The notes under the pieces are model-generated. The model saw only the letters and a list, made by a program, of their open reading frames with translations. It ran no database searches and had not been told where the DNA came from. A program made the position numbers and the translations under genes. DNA of 64,000 nucleotides from Mactromeris polynyma (Eukaryota; Mollusca; Bivalvia; Venerida; Mactridae): positions 56,298,431 through 56,362,430 of the forward strand of contig JASFXZ010000002.1 in assembly GCA_032209605.1 (NCBI GenBank). Direction: 5' to 3'. Shown here piece after piece: positions 47,309 to 60,507 of the stretch; positions within the stretch are counted from its first letter, which is position 1; the number at the start of each line of letters is the position of its first letter.

Positions 47309-47865
47309 ACTATTAGCGAAAAAATTAGGCCCTATATACCTACGATGTCCTGCCAACCGGAAGTAGGCGTTTTTGACCTTGTACTAAGTTGTAGACGTGC
47401 AAGGACGGCTCGACGGTGCGGTCCGAAGCGAAAATAACGCGCGCACAGCAAGTTACGCTATGCATATAGCGCCGTGTGTAACGCTTACTGTCGCGATTAT
47501 CACTGTCTCGCTGTGCAGATTGATCCGTTCACGTGGACTACTCACCCTGATGGGTGAAGTCGCGGTCACTGAGTCGGGCTCGGATTCGCGTGCAATGCAC
47601 CAGTCCGTCCAGACGGCCGCTCTGTGACGAGTTTGTGGGAGAATGAGAGTCAATTTTACGGGTGTATACATGTACATGTACACATACGCCGCTCACAGCG
47701 CAAATGTCGTTAGTCAGATGCGCCGTTTAATTTCACTGCTAAAATGATCATAAAAGACAATATCCGTGCATGAAATAAATTCGCAGACGGCTAGTTTGAC
47801 CTGAGAAGTGGTGAAAAATAGTTGGCAAGTAAGTAAAAATAGAAAAAAAATTGCGAAAAAAATAA

Positions 47866-47985
47866 AAGTCTACAGCACCCGGTATTCCCAGGCGGTCACC
47901 CATCCAAGTACTAACCGGGCTCGACGTTGCTTAACTTCGGTGATCGGACGAGAACCGGTGTTTTCAACGTGATATGGCCGTAGAC
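47866..47985 (-). rRNA. 5S rRNA gene, unit 72
   Basis: Consensus gene. Spacer has T419G. Confidence 0.97.
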
Positions 47986-48542
47986 ACTATTAGCGAAAAA
48001 ATTAGGCCCTATATACCTACGATGTCCTGCCAACCGGAAGTAGGCGTTTTTGACCTTGTACTAAGTTGTAGACGTGCAAGGACGGCTCGACGGTGCGGTC
48101 CGAAGCGAAAATAACGCGCGCACAGCAAGTTACGCTATGCATATAGCGCCGTGTGTAACGCTTACTGTCGCGATTATCACTGTCTCACTGTGCAGATTGA
48201 TCCGTTCACGTGGACTACTCACCCTGATGGGTGAAGTCGCGGTCACTGAGTCGGGCTCGGATGCGCGTGCAATGCACCAGTCCGTCCAGACGGCCGCTCT
48301 GTGACGAGTTTGTGGGAGAATGAGAGTCAATTTTACGGGTGTATACATGTACATGTACACATACGCCGCTCACAGCGCAAATGTCGTTAGTCAGATGCGC
48401 CGTTTAATTTCACTGCTAAAATGATCATAAAAGACAATATCCGTGCATGAAATAAATTCGCAGACGGCTAGTTTGACCTGAGAAGTGGTGAAAAATAGTT
48501 GGCAAGTAAGTAAAAATAGAAAAAAAATTGCGAAAAAAATAA

Positions 48543-48662
48543 AAGTCTACAGCACCCGGTATTCCCAGGCGGTCACCCATCCAAGTACTAACCGGGCTCG
48601 ACGTTGCTTAACTTCGGTGATCGGACGAGAACCGGTGTTTTCAACGTGATATGGCCGTAGAC
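48543..48662 (-). rRNA. 5S rRNA gene, unit 73
   Basis: Consensus gene. Spacer has A343G. From inside this gene (48557) the sequence repeats 6,549 bp later at 55106. Confidence 0.97.
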
Positions 48663-49219
48663 ACTATTAGCGAAAAAATTAGGCCCTATATACCTACGAT
48701 GTCCTGCCAACCGGAAGTAGGCGTTTTTGACCTTGTACTAAGTTGTAGACGTGCAAGGACGGCTCGACGGTGCGGTCCGAAGCGAAAATAACGCGCGCAC
48801 AGCAAGTTACGCTATGCATATAGCGCCGTGTGTAACGCTTACTGTCGCGATTATCACTGTCTCGCTGTGCAGATTGATCCGTTCACGTGGACTACTCACC
48901 CTGATGGGTGAAGTCGCGGTCACTGAGTCGGGCTCGGATTCGCGTGCAATGCACCAGTCCGTCCAGACGGCCGCTCTGTGACGAGTTTGTGGGAGAATGA
49001 GAGTCAATTTTACGGGTGTATACATGTACATGTACACATACGCCGCTCACAGCGCAAATGTCGTTAGTCAGATGCGCCGTTTAATTTCACTGCTAAAATG
49101 ATCATAAAAGACAATATCCGTGCATGAAATAAATTCGCAGACGGCTAGTTTGACCTGAGAAGTGGTGAAAAATAGTTGGCAAGTAAGTAAAAATAGAAAA
49201 AAAATTGCGAAAAAAATAA

Positions 49220-49339
49220 AAGTCTACAGCACCCGGTATTCCCAGGCGGTCACCCATCCAAGTACTAACCGGGCTCGACGTTGCTTAACTTCGGTGATCG
49301 GACGAGAACCGGTGTTTTCAACGTGATATGGCCGTAGAC
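49220..49339 (-). rRNA. 5S rRNA gene, unit 74
   Basis: Consensus gene. Spacer has T330G, A579 and A9T. Confidence 0.97.
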
Positions 49340-49896
49340 ACTATTAGCGAAAAAATTAGGCCCTATATACCTACGATGTCCTGCCAACCGGAAGTAGGCG
49401 TTTTTGACCTTGTACTAAGTTGTAGACGTGCAAGGACGGCTCGACGGTGCGGTCCGAAGCGAAAATAACGCGCGCACAGCAAGTTACGCTATGCATATAG
49501 CGCCGTGTGTAACGCTTACTGTCGCGAGTATCACTGTCTCACTGTGCAGATTGATCCGTTCACGTGGACTACTCACCCTGATGGGTGAAGTCGCGGTCAC
49601 TGAGTCGGGCTCGGATTCGCGTGCAATGCACCAGTCCGTCCAGACGGCCGCTCTGTGACGAGTTTGTGGGAGAATGAGAGTCAATTTTACGGGTGTATAC
49701 ATGTACATGTACACATACGCCGCTCACAGCGCAAATGTCGTTAGTCAGATGCGCCGTTTAATTTCACTGCTAAAATAATCATAAAAGACAATATCCGTGC
49801 ATGAAATAAATTCGCAGACGGCTAGTTTGACCTGAGAAGTGGTGAAAAATAGTTGGCAAGTAAGTAAAAATAGAAAAAAAAATGCGAAAAAAATAA

Positions 49897-50016
49897 AAGT
49901 CTACAGCACCCGGTATTCCCAGGCGGTCACCCATCCAAGTACTAACCGGGCTCGACGTTGCTTAACTTCGGTGATCGGACGAGAACCGGTGTTTTCAACG
50001 TGATATGGCCGTAGAC
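49897..50016 (-). rRNA. 5S rRNA gene, unit 75
   Basis: Consensus gene. Spacer has T419G. Confidence 0.97.
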
Positions 50017-50573
50017 ACTATTAGCGAAAAAATTAGGCCCTATATACCTACGATGTCCTGCCAACCGGAAGTAGGCGTTTTTGACCTTGTACTAAGTTGT
50101 AGACGTGCAAGGACGGCTCGACGGTGCGGTCCGAAGCGAAAATAACGCGCGCACAGCAAGTTACGCTATGCATATAGCGCCGTGTGTAACGCTTACTGTC
50201 GCGATTATCACTGTCTCACTGTGCAGATTGATCCGTTCACGTGGACTACTCACCCTGATGGGTGAAGTCGCGGTCACTGAGTCGGGCTCGGATGCGCGTG
50301 CAATGCACCAGTCCGTCCAGACGGCCGCTCTGTGACGAGTTTGTGGGAGAATGAGAGTCAATTTTACGGGTGTATACATGTACATGTACACATACGCCGC
50401 TCACAGCGCAAATGTCGTTAGTCAGATGCGCCGTTTAATTTCACTGCTAAAATGATCATAAAAGACAATATCCGTGCATGAAATAAATTCGCAGACGGCT
50501 AGTTTGACCTGAGAAGTGGTGAAAAATAGTTGGCAAGTAAGTAAAAATAGAAAAAAAATTGCGAAAAAAATAA

Positions 50574-50693
50574 AAGTCTACAGCACCCGGTATTCCCAGG
50601 CGGTCACCCATCCAAGTACTAACCGGGCTCGACGTTGCTTAACTTCGGTGATCGGACGAGAACCGGTGTTTTCAACGTGATATGGCCGTAGAC
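50574..50693 (-). rRNA. 5S rRNA gene, unit 76
   Basis: Consensus gene. Spacer has T419G, identical at all markers to unit 75. Confidence 0.97.
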
Positions 50694-51250
50694 ACTATTA
50701 GCGAAAAAATTAGGCCCTATATACCTACGATGTCCTGCCAACCGGAAGTAGGCGTTTTTGACCTTGTACTAAGTTGTAGACGTGCAAGGACGGCTCGACG
50801 GTGCGGTCCGAAGCGAAAATAACGCGCGCACAGCAAGTTACGCTATGCATATAGCGCCGTGTGTAACGCTTACTGTCGCGATTATCACTGTCTCACTGTG
50901 CAGATTGATCCGTTCACGTGGACTACTCACCCTGATGGGTGAAGTCGCGGTCACTGAGTCGGGCTCGGATGCGCGTGCAATGCACCAGTCCGTCCAGACG
51001 GCCGCTCTGTGACGAGTTTGTGGGAGAATGAGAGTCAATTTTACGGGTGTATACATGTACATGTACACATACGCCGCTCACAGCGCAAATGTCGTTAGTC
51101 AGATGCGCCGTTTAATTTCACTGCTAAAATGATCATAAAAGACAATATCCGTGCATGAAATAAATTCGCAGACGGCTAGTTTGACCTGAGAAGTGGTGAA
51201 AAATAGTTGGCAAGTAAGTAAAAATAGAAAAAAAATTGCGAAAAAAATAA

Positions 51251-51370
51251 AAGTCTACAGCACCCGGTATTCCCAGGCGGTCACCCATCCAAGTACTAAC
51301 CGGGCTCGACGTTGCTTAACTTCGGTGATCGGACGAGAACCGGTGTTTTCAACGTGATATGGCCGTAGAC
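51251..51370 (-). rRNA. 5S rRNA gene, unit 77
   Basis: Consensus gene. Spacer has C252A (51481), A343G and A364T (51593), the last destroying CACGTG. Shared only with unit 87. Confidence 0.97.
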
Positions 51371-51927
51371 ACTATTAGCGAAAAAATTAGGCCCTATATA
51401 CCTACGATGTCCTGCCAACCGGAAGTAGGCGTTTTTGACCTTGTACTAAGTTGTAGACGTGCAAGGACGGCTCGACGGTGAGGTCCGAAGCGAAAATAAC
51501 GCGCGCACAGCAAGTTACGCTATGCATATAGCGCCGTGTGTAACGCTTACTGTCGCGATTATCACTGTCTCGCTGTGCAGATTGATCCGTTCTCGTGGAC
51601 TACTCACCCTGATGGGTGAAGTCGCGGTCACTGAGTCGGGCTCGGATTCGCGTGCAATGCACCAGTCCGTCCAGACGGCCGCTCTGTGACGAGTTTGTGG
51701 GAGAATGAGAGTCAATTTTACGGGTGTATACATGTACATGTACACATACGCCGCTCACAGCGCAAATGTCGTTAGTCAGATGCGCCGTTTAATTTCACTG
51801 CTAAAATGATCATAAAAGACAATATCCGTGCATGAAATAAATTCGCAGACGGCTAGTTTGACCTGAGAAGTGGTGAAAAATAGTTGGCAAGTAAGTAAAA
51901 ATAGAAAAAAAATTGCGAAAAAAATAA

Positions 51928-52047
51928 AAGTCTACAGCACCCGGTATTCCCAGGCGGTCACCCATCCAAGTACTAACCGGGCTCGACGTTGCTTAACTTC
52001 GGTGATCGGACGAGAACCGGTGTTTTCAACGTGATATGGCCGTAGAC
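51928..52047 (-). rRNA. 5S rRNA gene, unit 78
   Basis: Consensus gene. Spacer has A579, A642, A9T. Units 78-82 repeat units 1-5. Confidence 0.97.
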
Positions 52048-52604
52048 ACTATTAGCGAAAAAATTAGGCCCTATATACCTACGATGTCCTGCCAACCGGA
52101 AGTAGGCGTTTTTGACCTTGTACTAAGTTGTAGACGTGCAAGGACGGCTCGACGGTGCGGTCCGAAGCGAAAATAACGCGCGCACAGCAAGTTACGCTAT
52201 GCATATAGCGCCGTGTGTAACGCTTACTGTCGCGATTATCACTGTCTCACTGTGCAGATTGATCCGTTCACGTGGACTACTCACCCTGATGGGTGAAGTC
52301 GCGGTCACTGAGTCGGGCTCGGATTCGCGTGCAATGCACCAGTCCGTCCAGACGGCCGCTCTGTGACGAGTTTGTGGGAGAATGAGAGTCAATTTTACGG
52401 GTGTATACATGTACATGTACACATACGCCGCTCACAGCGCAAATGTCGTTAGTCAGATGCGCCGTTTAATTTCACTGCTAAAATAATCATAAAAGACAAT
52501 ATCCGTGCATGAAATAAATTCGCAGACGGCTAGTTTGACCTGAGAAGAGGTGAAAAATAGTTGGCAAGTAAGTAAAAATAGAAAAAAAAATGCGAAAAAA
52601 ATAA

Positions 52605-52724
52605 AAGTCTACAGCACCCGGTATTCCCAGGCGGTCACCCATCCAAGTACTAACCGGGCTCGACGTTGCTTAACTTCGGTGATCGGACGAGAACCGGTGT
52701 TTTCAACGTGATATGGCCGTAGAC
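52605..52724 (-). rRNA. 5S rRNA gene, unit 79
   Basis: Consensus gene. Spacer has A579, T642, A8TT. Confidence 0.97.
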
Positions 52725-53281
52725 ACTATTAGCGAAAAAATTAGGCCCTATATACCTACGATGTCCTGCCAACCGGAAGTAGGCGTTTTTGACCTTGTAC
52801 TAAGTTGTAGACGTGCAAGGACGGCTCGACGGTGCGGTCCGAAGCGAAAATAACGCGCGCACAGCAAGTTACGCTATGCATATAGCGCCGTGTGTAACGC
52901 TTACTGTCGCGATTATCACTGTCTCACTGTGCAGATTGATCCGTTCACGTGGACTACTCACCCTGATGGGTGAAGTCGCGGTCACTGAGTCGGGCTCGGA
53001 TTCGCGTGCAATGCACCAGTCCGTCCAGACGGCCGCTCTGTGACGAGTTTGTGGGAGAATGAGAGTCAATTTTACGGGTGTATACATGTACATGTACACA
53101 TACGCCGCTCACAGCGCAAATGTCGTTAGTCAGATGCGCCGTTTAATTTCACTGCTAAAATAATCATAAAAGACAATATCCGTGCATGAAATAAATTCGC
53201 AGACGGCTAGTTTGACCTGAGAAGTGGTGAAAAATAGTTGGCAAGTAAGTAAAAATAGAAAAAAAATTGCGAAAAAAATAA

Positions 53282-53401
53282 AAGTCTACAGCACCCGGTA
53301 TTCCCAGGCGGTCACCCATCCAAGTACTAACCGGGCTCGACGTTGCTTAACTTCGGTGATCGGACGAGAACCGGTGTTTTCAACGTGATATGGCCGTAGA
53401 C
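53282..53401 (-). rRNA. 5S rRNA gene, unit 80
   Basis: Consensus gene. Spacer has T372A, G579, A642, A9T. Confidence 0.97.
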
Positions 53402-53958
53402 ACTATTAGCGAAAAAATTAGGCCCTATATACCTACGATGTCCTGCCAACCGGAAGTAGGCGTTTTTGACCTTGTACTAAGTTGTAGACGTGCAAGGACG
53501 GCTCGACGGTGCGGTCCGAAGCGAAAATAACGCGCGCACAGCAAGTTACGCTATGCATATAGCGCCGTGTGTAACGCTTACTGTCGCGATTATCACTGTC
53601 TCACTGTGCAGATTGATCCGTTCACGTGGACAACTCACCCTGATGGGTGAAGTCGCGGTCACTGAGTCGGGCTCGGATTCGCGTGCAATGCACCAGTCCG
53701 TCCAGACGGCCGCTCTGTGACGAGTTTGTGGGAGAATGAGAGTCAATTTTACGGGTGTATACATGTACATGTACACATACGCCGCTCACAGCGCAAATGT
53801 CGTTAGTCAGATGCGCCGTTTAATTTCACTGCTAAAATGATCATAAAAGACAATATCCGTGCATGAAATAAATTCGCAGACGGCTAGTTTGACCTGAGAA
53901 GAGGTGAAAAATAGTTGGCAAGTAAGTAAAAATAGAAAAAAAAATGCGAAAAAAATAA

Positions 53959-54078
53959 AAGTCTACAGCACCCGGTATTCCCAGGCGGTCACCCATCCAA
54001 GTACTAACCGGGCTCGACGTTGCTTAACTTCGGTGATCGGACGAGAACCGGTGTTTTCAACGTGATATGGCCGTAGAC
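53959..54078 (-). rRNA. 5S rRNA gene, unit 81
   Basis: Consensus gene. Spacer has A579, A642, A9T. Confidence 0.97.
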
Positions 54079-54635
54079 ACTATTAGCGAAAAAATTAGGC
54101 CCTATATACCTACGATGTCCTGCCAACCGGAAGTAGGCGTTTTTGACCTTGTACTAAGTTGTAGACGTGCAAGGACGGCTCGACGGTGCGGTCCGAAGCG
54201 AAAATAACGCGCGCACAGCAAGTTACGCTATGCATATAGCGCCGTGTGTAACGCTTACTGTCGCGATTATCACTGTCTCACTGTGCAGATTGATCCGTTC
54301 ACGTGGACTACTCACCCTGATGGGTGAAGTCGCGGTCACTGAGTCGGGCTCGGATTCGCGTGCAATGCACCAGTCCGTCCAGACGGCCGCTCTGTGACGA
54401 GTTTGTGGGAGAATGAGAGTCAATTTTACGGGTGTATACATGTACATGTACACATACGCCGCTCACAGCGCAAATGTCGTTAGTCAGATGCGCCGTTTAA
54501 TTTCACTGCTAAAATAATCATAAAAGACAATATCCGTGCATGAAATAAATTCGCAGACGGCTAGTTTGACCTGAGAAGAGGTGAAAAATAGTTGGCAAGT
54601 AAGTAAAAATAGAAAAAAAAATGCGAAAAAAATAA

Positions 54636-54755
54636 AAGTCTACAGCACCCGGTATTCCCAGGCGGTCACCCATCCAAGTACTAACCGGGCTCGACGTTGC
54701 TTAACTTCGGTGATCGGACGAGAACCGGTGTTTTCAACGTGATATGGCCGTAGAC
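54636..54755 (-). rRNA. 5S rRNA gene, unit 82
   Basis: Consensus gene whose spacer is cut at u494 by the same deletion as unit 5. Confidence 0.97.
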
Positions 54756-55102
54756 ACTATTAGCGAAAAAATTAGGCCCTATATACCTACGATGTCCTGC
54801 CAACCGGAAGTAGGCGTTTTTGACCTTGTACTAAGTTGTAGACGTGCAAGGACGGCTCGACGGTGCGGTCCGAAGCGAAAATAACGCGCGCACAGCAAGT
54901 TACGCTATGCATATAGCGCCGTGTGTAACGCTTACTGTCGCGATTATCACTGTCTCACTGTGCAGATTGATCCGTTCACGTGGACTACTCACCCTGATGG
55001 GTGAAGTCGCGGTCACTGAGTCGGGCTCGGATTCGCGTGCAATGCACCAGTCCGTCCAGACGGCCGCTCTGTGACGAGTTTGTGGGAGAATGAGAGTCAA
55101 TT

Positions 55103-55112
55103 TTACGGTATT
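55103..55112. other. Deletion junction between units 82 and 83
   Basis: Same join as at 3197-3206, with the shared CGG at 55106-55108. Confidence 0.93.
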
Positions 55113-55211
55113 CCCAGGCGGTCACCCATCCAAGTACTAACCGGGCTCGACGTTGCTTAACTTCGGTGATCGGACGAGAACCGGTGTTTTCAACGTGATA
55201 TGGCCGTAGAC
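55106..55211 (-). pseudogene. Truncated 5S gene, unit 83
   Basis: Retains nt 1-106 with no 3' helix I strand or terminator. Next T4 on the RNA strand is at 54878-54881. Unlike units 6 and 93 its 5' spacer has A343G and lacks T372A and C598T, so it joins the deletion junction to a different 5' flank, probably through the crossover that made the 10-unit duplication. Confidence 0.93.
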
Positions 55212-55768
55212 ACTATTAGCGAAAAAATTAGGCCCTATATACCTACGATGTCCTGCCAACCGGAAGTAGGCGTTTTTGACCTTGTACTAAGTTGTAGACG
55301 TGCAAGGACGGCTCGACGGTGCGGTCCGAAGCGAAAATAACGCGCGCACAGCAAGTTACGCTATGCATATAGCGCCGTGTGTAACGCTTACTGTCGCGAT
55401 TATCACTGTCTCGCTGTGCAGATTGATCCGTTCACGTGGACTACTCACCCTGATGGGTGAAGTCGCGGTCACTGAGTCGGGCTCGGATTCGCGTGCAATG
55501 CACCAGTCCGTCCAGACGGCCGCTCTGTGACGAGTTTGTGGGAGAATGAGAGTCAATTTTACGGGTGTATACATGTACATGTACACATACGCCGCTCACA
55601 GCGCAAATGTCGTTAGTCAGATGCGCCGTTTAATTTCACTGCTAAAATGATCATAAAAGACAATATCCGTGCATGAAATAAATTCGCAGACGGCTAGTTT
55701 GACCTGAGAAGTGGTGAAAAATAGTTGGCAAGTAAGTAAAAATAGAAAAAAAATTGCGAAAAAAATAA

Positions 55769-55888
55769 AAGTCTACAGCACCCGGTATTCCCAGGCGGTC
55801 ACCCATCCAAGTACTAACCGGGCTCGACGTTGCTTAACTTCGGTGATCGGACGAGAACCGGTGTTTTCAACGTGATATGGCCGTAGAC
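55769..55888 (-). rRNA. 5S rRNA gene, unit 84
   Basis: Consensus gene. Spacer has T330G, A579, A9T; pairs with unit 74. Confidence 0.97.
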
Positions 55889-56445
55889 ACTATTAGCGAA
55901 AAAATTAGGCCCTATATACCTACGATGTCCTGCCAACCGGAAGTAGGCGTTTTTGACCTTGTACTAAGTTGTAGACGTGCAAGGACGGCTCGACGGTGCG
56001 GTCCGAAGCGAAAATAACGCGCGCACAGCAAGTTACGCTATGCATATAGCGCCGTGTGTAACGCTTACTGTCGCGAGTATCACTGTCTCACTGTGCAGAT
56101 TGATCCGTTCACGTGGACTACTCACCCTGATGGGTGAAGTCGCGGTCACTGAGTCGGGCTCGGATTCGCGTGCAATGCACCAGTCCGTCCAGACGGCCGC
56201 TCTGTGACGAGTTTGTGGGAGAATGAGAGTCAATTTTACGGGTGTATACATGTACATGTACACATACGCCGCTCACAGCGCAAATGTCGTTAGTCAGATG
56301 CGCCGTTTAATTTCACTGCTAAAATAATCATAAAAGACAATATCCGTGCATGAAATAAATTCGCAGACGGCTAGTTTGACCTGAGAAGTGGTGAAAAATA
56401 GTTGGCAAGTAAGTAAAAATAGAAAAAAAAATGCGAAAAAAATAA

Positions 56446-56565
56446 AAGTCTACAGCACCCGGTATTCCCAGGCGGTCACCCATCCAAGTACTAACCGGGC
56501 TCGACGTTGCTTAACTTCGGTGATCGGACGAGAACCGGTGTTTTCAACGTGATATGGCCGTAGAC
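56446..56565 (-). rRNA. 5S rRNA gene, unit 85
   Basis: Consensus gene. Spacer has T419G; pairs with unit 75. Confidence 0.97.
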
Positions 56566-57122
56566 ACTATTAGCGAAAAAATTAGGCCCTATATACCTAC
56601 GATGTCCTGCCAACCGGAAGTAGGCGTTTTTGACCTTGTACTAAGTTGTAGACGTGCAAGGACGGCTCGACGGTGCGGTCCGAAGCGAAAATAACGCGCG
56701 CACAGCAAGTTACGCTATGCATATAGCGCCGTGTGTAACGCTTACTGTCGCGATTATCACTGTCTCACTGTGCAGATTGATCCGTTCACGTGGACTACTC
56801 ACCCTGATGGGTGAAGTCGCGGTCACTGAGTCGGGCTCGGATGCGCGTGCAATGCACCAGTCCGTCCAGACGGCCGCTCTGTGACGAGTTTGTGGGAGAA
56901 TGAGAGTCAATTTTACGGGTGTATACATGTACATGTACACATACGCCGCTCACAGCGCAAATGTCGTTAGTCAGATGCGCCGTTTAATTTCACTGCTAAA
57001 ATGATCATAAAAGACAATATCCGTGCATGAAATAAATTCGCAGACGGCTAGTTTGACCTGAGAAGTGGTGAAAAATAGTTGGCAAGTAAGTAAAAATAGA
57101 AAAAAAATTGCGAAAAAAATAA

Positions 57123-57242
57123 AAGTCTACAGCACCCGGTATTCCCAGGCGGTCACCCATCCAAGTACTAACCGGGCTCGACGTTGCTTAACTTCGGTGA
57201 TCGGACGAGAACCGGTGTTTTCAACGTGATATGGCCGTAGAC
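57123..57242 (-). rRNA. 5S rRNA gene, unit 86
   Basis: Consensus gene. Spacer has T419G; pairs with unit 76. Confidence 0.97.
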
Positions 57243-57799
57243 ACTATTAGCGAAAAAATTAGGCCCTATATACCTACGATGTCCTGCCAACCGGAAGTAG
57301 GCGTTTTTGACCTTGTACTAAGTTGTAGACGTGCAAGGACGGCTCGACGGTGCGGTCCGAAGCGAAAATAACGCGCGCACAGCAAGTTACGCTATGCATA
57401 TAGCGCCGTGTGTAACGCTTACTGTCGCGATTATCACTGTCTCACTGTGCAGATTGATCCGTTCACGTGGACTACTCACCCTGATGGGTGAAGTCGCGGT
57501 CACTGAGTCGGGCTCGGATGCGCGTGCAATGCACCAGTCCGTCCAGACGGCCGCTCTGTGACGAGTTTGTGGGAGAATGAGAGTCAATTTTACGGGTGTA
57601 TACATGTACATGTACACATACGCCGCTCACAGCGCAAATGTCGTTAGTCAGATGCGCCGTTTAATTTCACTGCTAAAATGATCATAAAAGACAATATCCG
57701 TGCATGAAATAAATTCGCAGACGGCTAGTTTGACCTGAGAAGTGGTGAAAAATAGTTGGCAAGTAAGTAAAAATAGAAAAAAAATTGCGAAAAAAATAA

Positions 57800-57919
57800 A
57801 AGTCTACAGCACCCGGTATTCCCAGGCGGTCACCCATCCAAGTACTAACCGGGCTCGACGTTGCTTAACTTCGGTGATCGGACGAGAACCGGTGTTTTCA
57901 ACGTGATATGGCCGTAGAC
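57800..57919 (-). rRNA. 5S rRNA gene, unit 87
   Basis: Consensus gene. Spacer has C252A, A343G, A364T; pairs with unit 77. Confidence 0.97.
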
Positions 57920-58476
57920 ACTATTAGCGAAAAAATTAGGCCCTATATACCTACGATGTCCTGCCAACCGGAAGTAGGCGTTTTTGACCTTGTACTAAGT
58001 TGTAGACGTGCAAGGACGGCTCGACGGTGAGGTCCGAAGCGAAAATAACGCGCGCACAGCAAGTTACGCTATGCATATAGCGCCGTGTGTAACGCTTACT
58101 GTCGCGATTATCACTGTCTCGCTGTGCAGATTGATCCGTTCTCGTGGACTACTCACCCTGATGGGTGAAGTCGCGGTCACTGAGTCGGGCTCGGATTCGC
58201 GTGCAATGCACCAGTCCGTCCAGACGGCCGCTCTGTGACGAGTTTGTGGGAGAATGAGAGTCAATTTTACGGGTGTATACATGTACATGTACACATACGC
58301 CGCTCACAGCGCAAATGTCGTTAGTCAGATGCGCCGTTTAATTTCACTGCTAAAATGATCATAAAAGACAATATCCGTGCATGAAATAAATTCGCAGACG
58401 GCTAGTTTGACCTGAGAAGTGGTGAAAAATAGTTGGCAAGTAAGTAAAAATAGAAAAAAAATTGCGAAAAAAATAA

Positions 58477-58596
58477 AAGTCTACAGCACCCGGTATTCCC
58501 AGGCGGTCACCCATCCAAGTACTAACCGGGCTCGACGTTGCTTAACTTCGGTGATCGGACGAGAACCGGTGTTTTCAACGTGATATGGCCGTAGAC
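58477..58596 (-). rRNA. 5S rRNA gene, unit 88
   Basis: Consensus gene. Spacer has A579, A642, A9T; pairs with units 78 and 1. Confidence 0.97.
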
Positions 58597-59153
58597 ACTA
58601 TTAGCGAAAAAATTAGGCCCTATATACCTACGATGTCCTGCCAACCGGAAGTAGGCGTTTTTGACCTTGTACTAAGTTGTAGACGTGCAAGGACGGCTCG
58701 ACGGTGCGGTCCGAAGCGAAAATAACGCGCGCACAGCAAGTTACGCTATGCATATAGCGCCGTGTGTAACGCTTACTGTCGCGATTATCACTGTCTCACT
58801 GTGCAGATTGATCCGTTCACGTGGACTACTCACCCTGATGGGTGAAGTCGCGGTCACTGAGTCGGGCTCGGATTCGCGTGCAATGCACCAGTCCGTCCAG
58901 ACGGCCGCTCTGTGACGAGTTTGTGGGAGAATGAGAGTCAATTTTACGGGTGTATACATGTACATGTACACATACGCCGCTCACAGCGCAAATGTCGTTA
59001 GTCAGATGCGCCGTTTAATTTCACTGCTAAAATAATCATAAAAGACAATATCCGTGCATGAAATAAATTCGCAGACGGCTAGTTTGACCTGAGAAGAGGT
59101 GAAAAATAGTTGGCAAGTAAGTAAAAATAGAAAAAAAAATGCGAAAAAAATAA

Positions 59154-59273
59154 AAGTCTACAGCACCCGGTATTCCCAGGCGGTCACCCATCCAAGTACT
59201 AACCGGGCTCGACGTTGCTTAACTTCGGTGATCGGACGAGAACCGGTGTTTTCAACGTGATATGGCCGTAGAC
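59154..59273 (-). rRNA. 5S rRNA gene, unit 89
   Basis: Consensus gene. Spacer has A579, T642, A8TT; pairs with units 79 and 2. Confidence 0.97.
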
Positions 59274-59830
59274 ACTATTAGCGAAAAAATTAGGCCCTAT
59301 ATACCTACGATGTCCTGCCAACCGGAAGTAGGCGTTTTTGACCTTGTACTAAGTTGTAGACGTGCAAGGACGGCTCGACGGTGCGGTCCGAAGCGAAAAT
59401 AACGCGCGCACAGCAAGTTACGCTATGCATATAGCGCCGTGTGTAACGCTTACTGTCGCGATTATCACTGTCTCACTGTGCAGATTGATCCGTTCACGTG
59501 GACTACTCACCCTGATGGGTGAAGTCGCGGTCACTGAGTCGGGCTCGGATTCGCGTGCAATGCACCAGTCCGTCCAGACGGCCGCTCTGTGACGAGTTTG
59601 TGGGAGAATGAGAGTCAATTTTACGGGTGTATACATGTACATGTACACATACGCCGCTCACAGCGCAAATGTCGTTAGTCAGATGCGCCGTTTAATTTCA
59701 CTGCTAAAATAATCATAAAAGACAATATCCGTGCATGAAATAAATTCGCAGACGGCTAGTTTGACCTGAGAAGTGGTGAAAAATAGTTGGCAAGTAAGTA
59801 AAAATAGAAAAAAAATTGCGAAAAAAATAA

Positions 59831-59950
59831 AAGTCTACAGCACCCGGTATTCCCAGGCGGTCACCCATCCAAGTACTAACCGGGCTCGACGTTGCTTAAC
59901 TTCGGTGATCGGACGAGAACCGGTGTTTTCAACGTGATATGGCCGTAGAC
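59831..59950 (-). rRNA. 5S rRNA gene, unit 90
   Basis: Consensus gene. Spacer has T372A, A642, A9T; pairs with units 80 and 3. Confidence 0.97.
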
Positions 59951-60507
59951 ACTATTAGCGAAAAAATTAGGCCCTATATACCTACGATGTCCTGCCAACC
60001 GGAAGTAGGCGTTTTTGACCTTGTACTAAGTTGTAGACGTGCAAGGACGGCTCGACGGTGCGGTCCGAAGCGAAAATAACGCGCGCACAGCAAGTTACGC
60101 TATGCATATAGCGCCGTGTGTAACGCTTACTGTCGCGATTATCACTGTCTCACTGTGCAGATTGATCCGTTCACGTGGACAACTCACCCTGATGGGTGAA
60201 GTCGCGGTCACTGAGTCGGGCTCGGATTCGCGTGCAATGCACCAGTCCGTCCAGACGGCCGCTCTGTGACGAGTTTGTGGGAGAATGAGAGTCAATTTTA
60301 CGGGTGTATACATGTACATGTACACATACGCCGCTCACAGCGCAAATGTCGTTAGTCAGATGCGCCGTTTAATTTCACTGCTAAAATGATCATAAAAGAC
60401 AATATCCGTGCATGAAATAAATTCGCAGACGGCTAGTTTGACCTGAGAAGAGGTGAAAAATAGTTGGCAAGTAAGTAAAAATAGAAAAAAAAATGCGAAA
60501 AAAATAA

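Larger units (their letters stand above)
43784..47844. repeat. Six-unit block, copy 2 (units 66-71)
   Basis: Same marker order as units 35-40. Differences seen: C217T only in unit 35, and A9T in unit 36 against A8TT in unit 67. Confidence 0.85.
48557..55105. repeat. Ten-unit higher-order repeat, copy 1
   Basis: 6,549 bp = nine 677-bp steps plus one 456-bp step. It ends at a deletion junction. I found no marker difference from copy 2. Confidence 0.92.
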
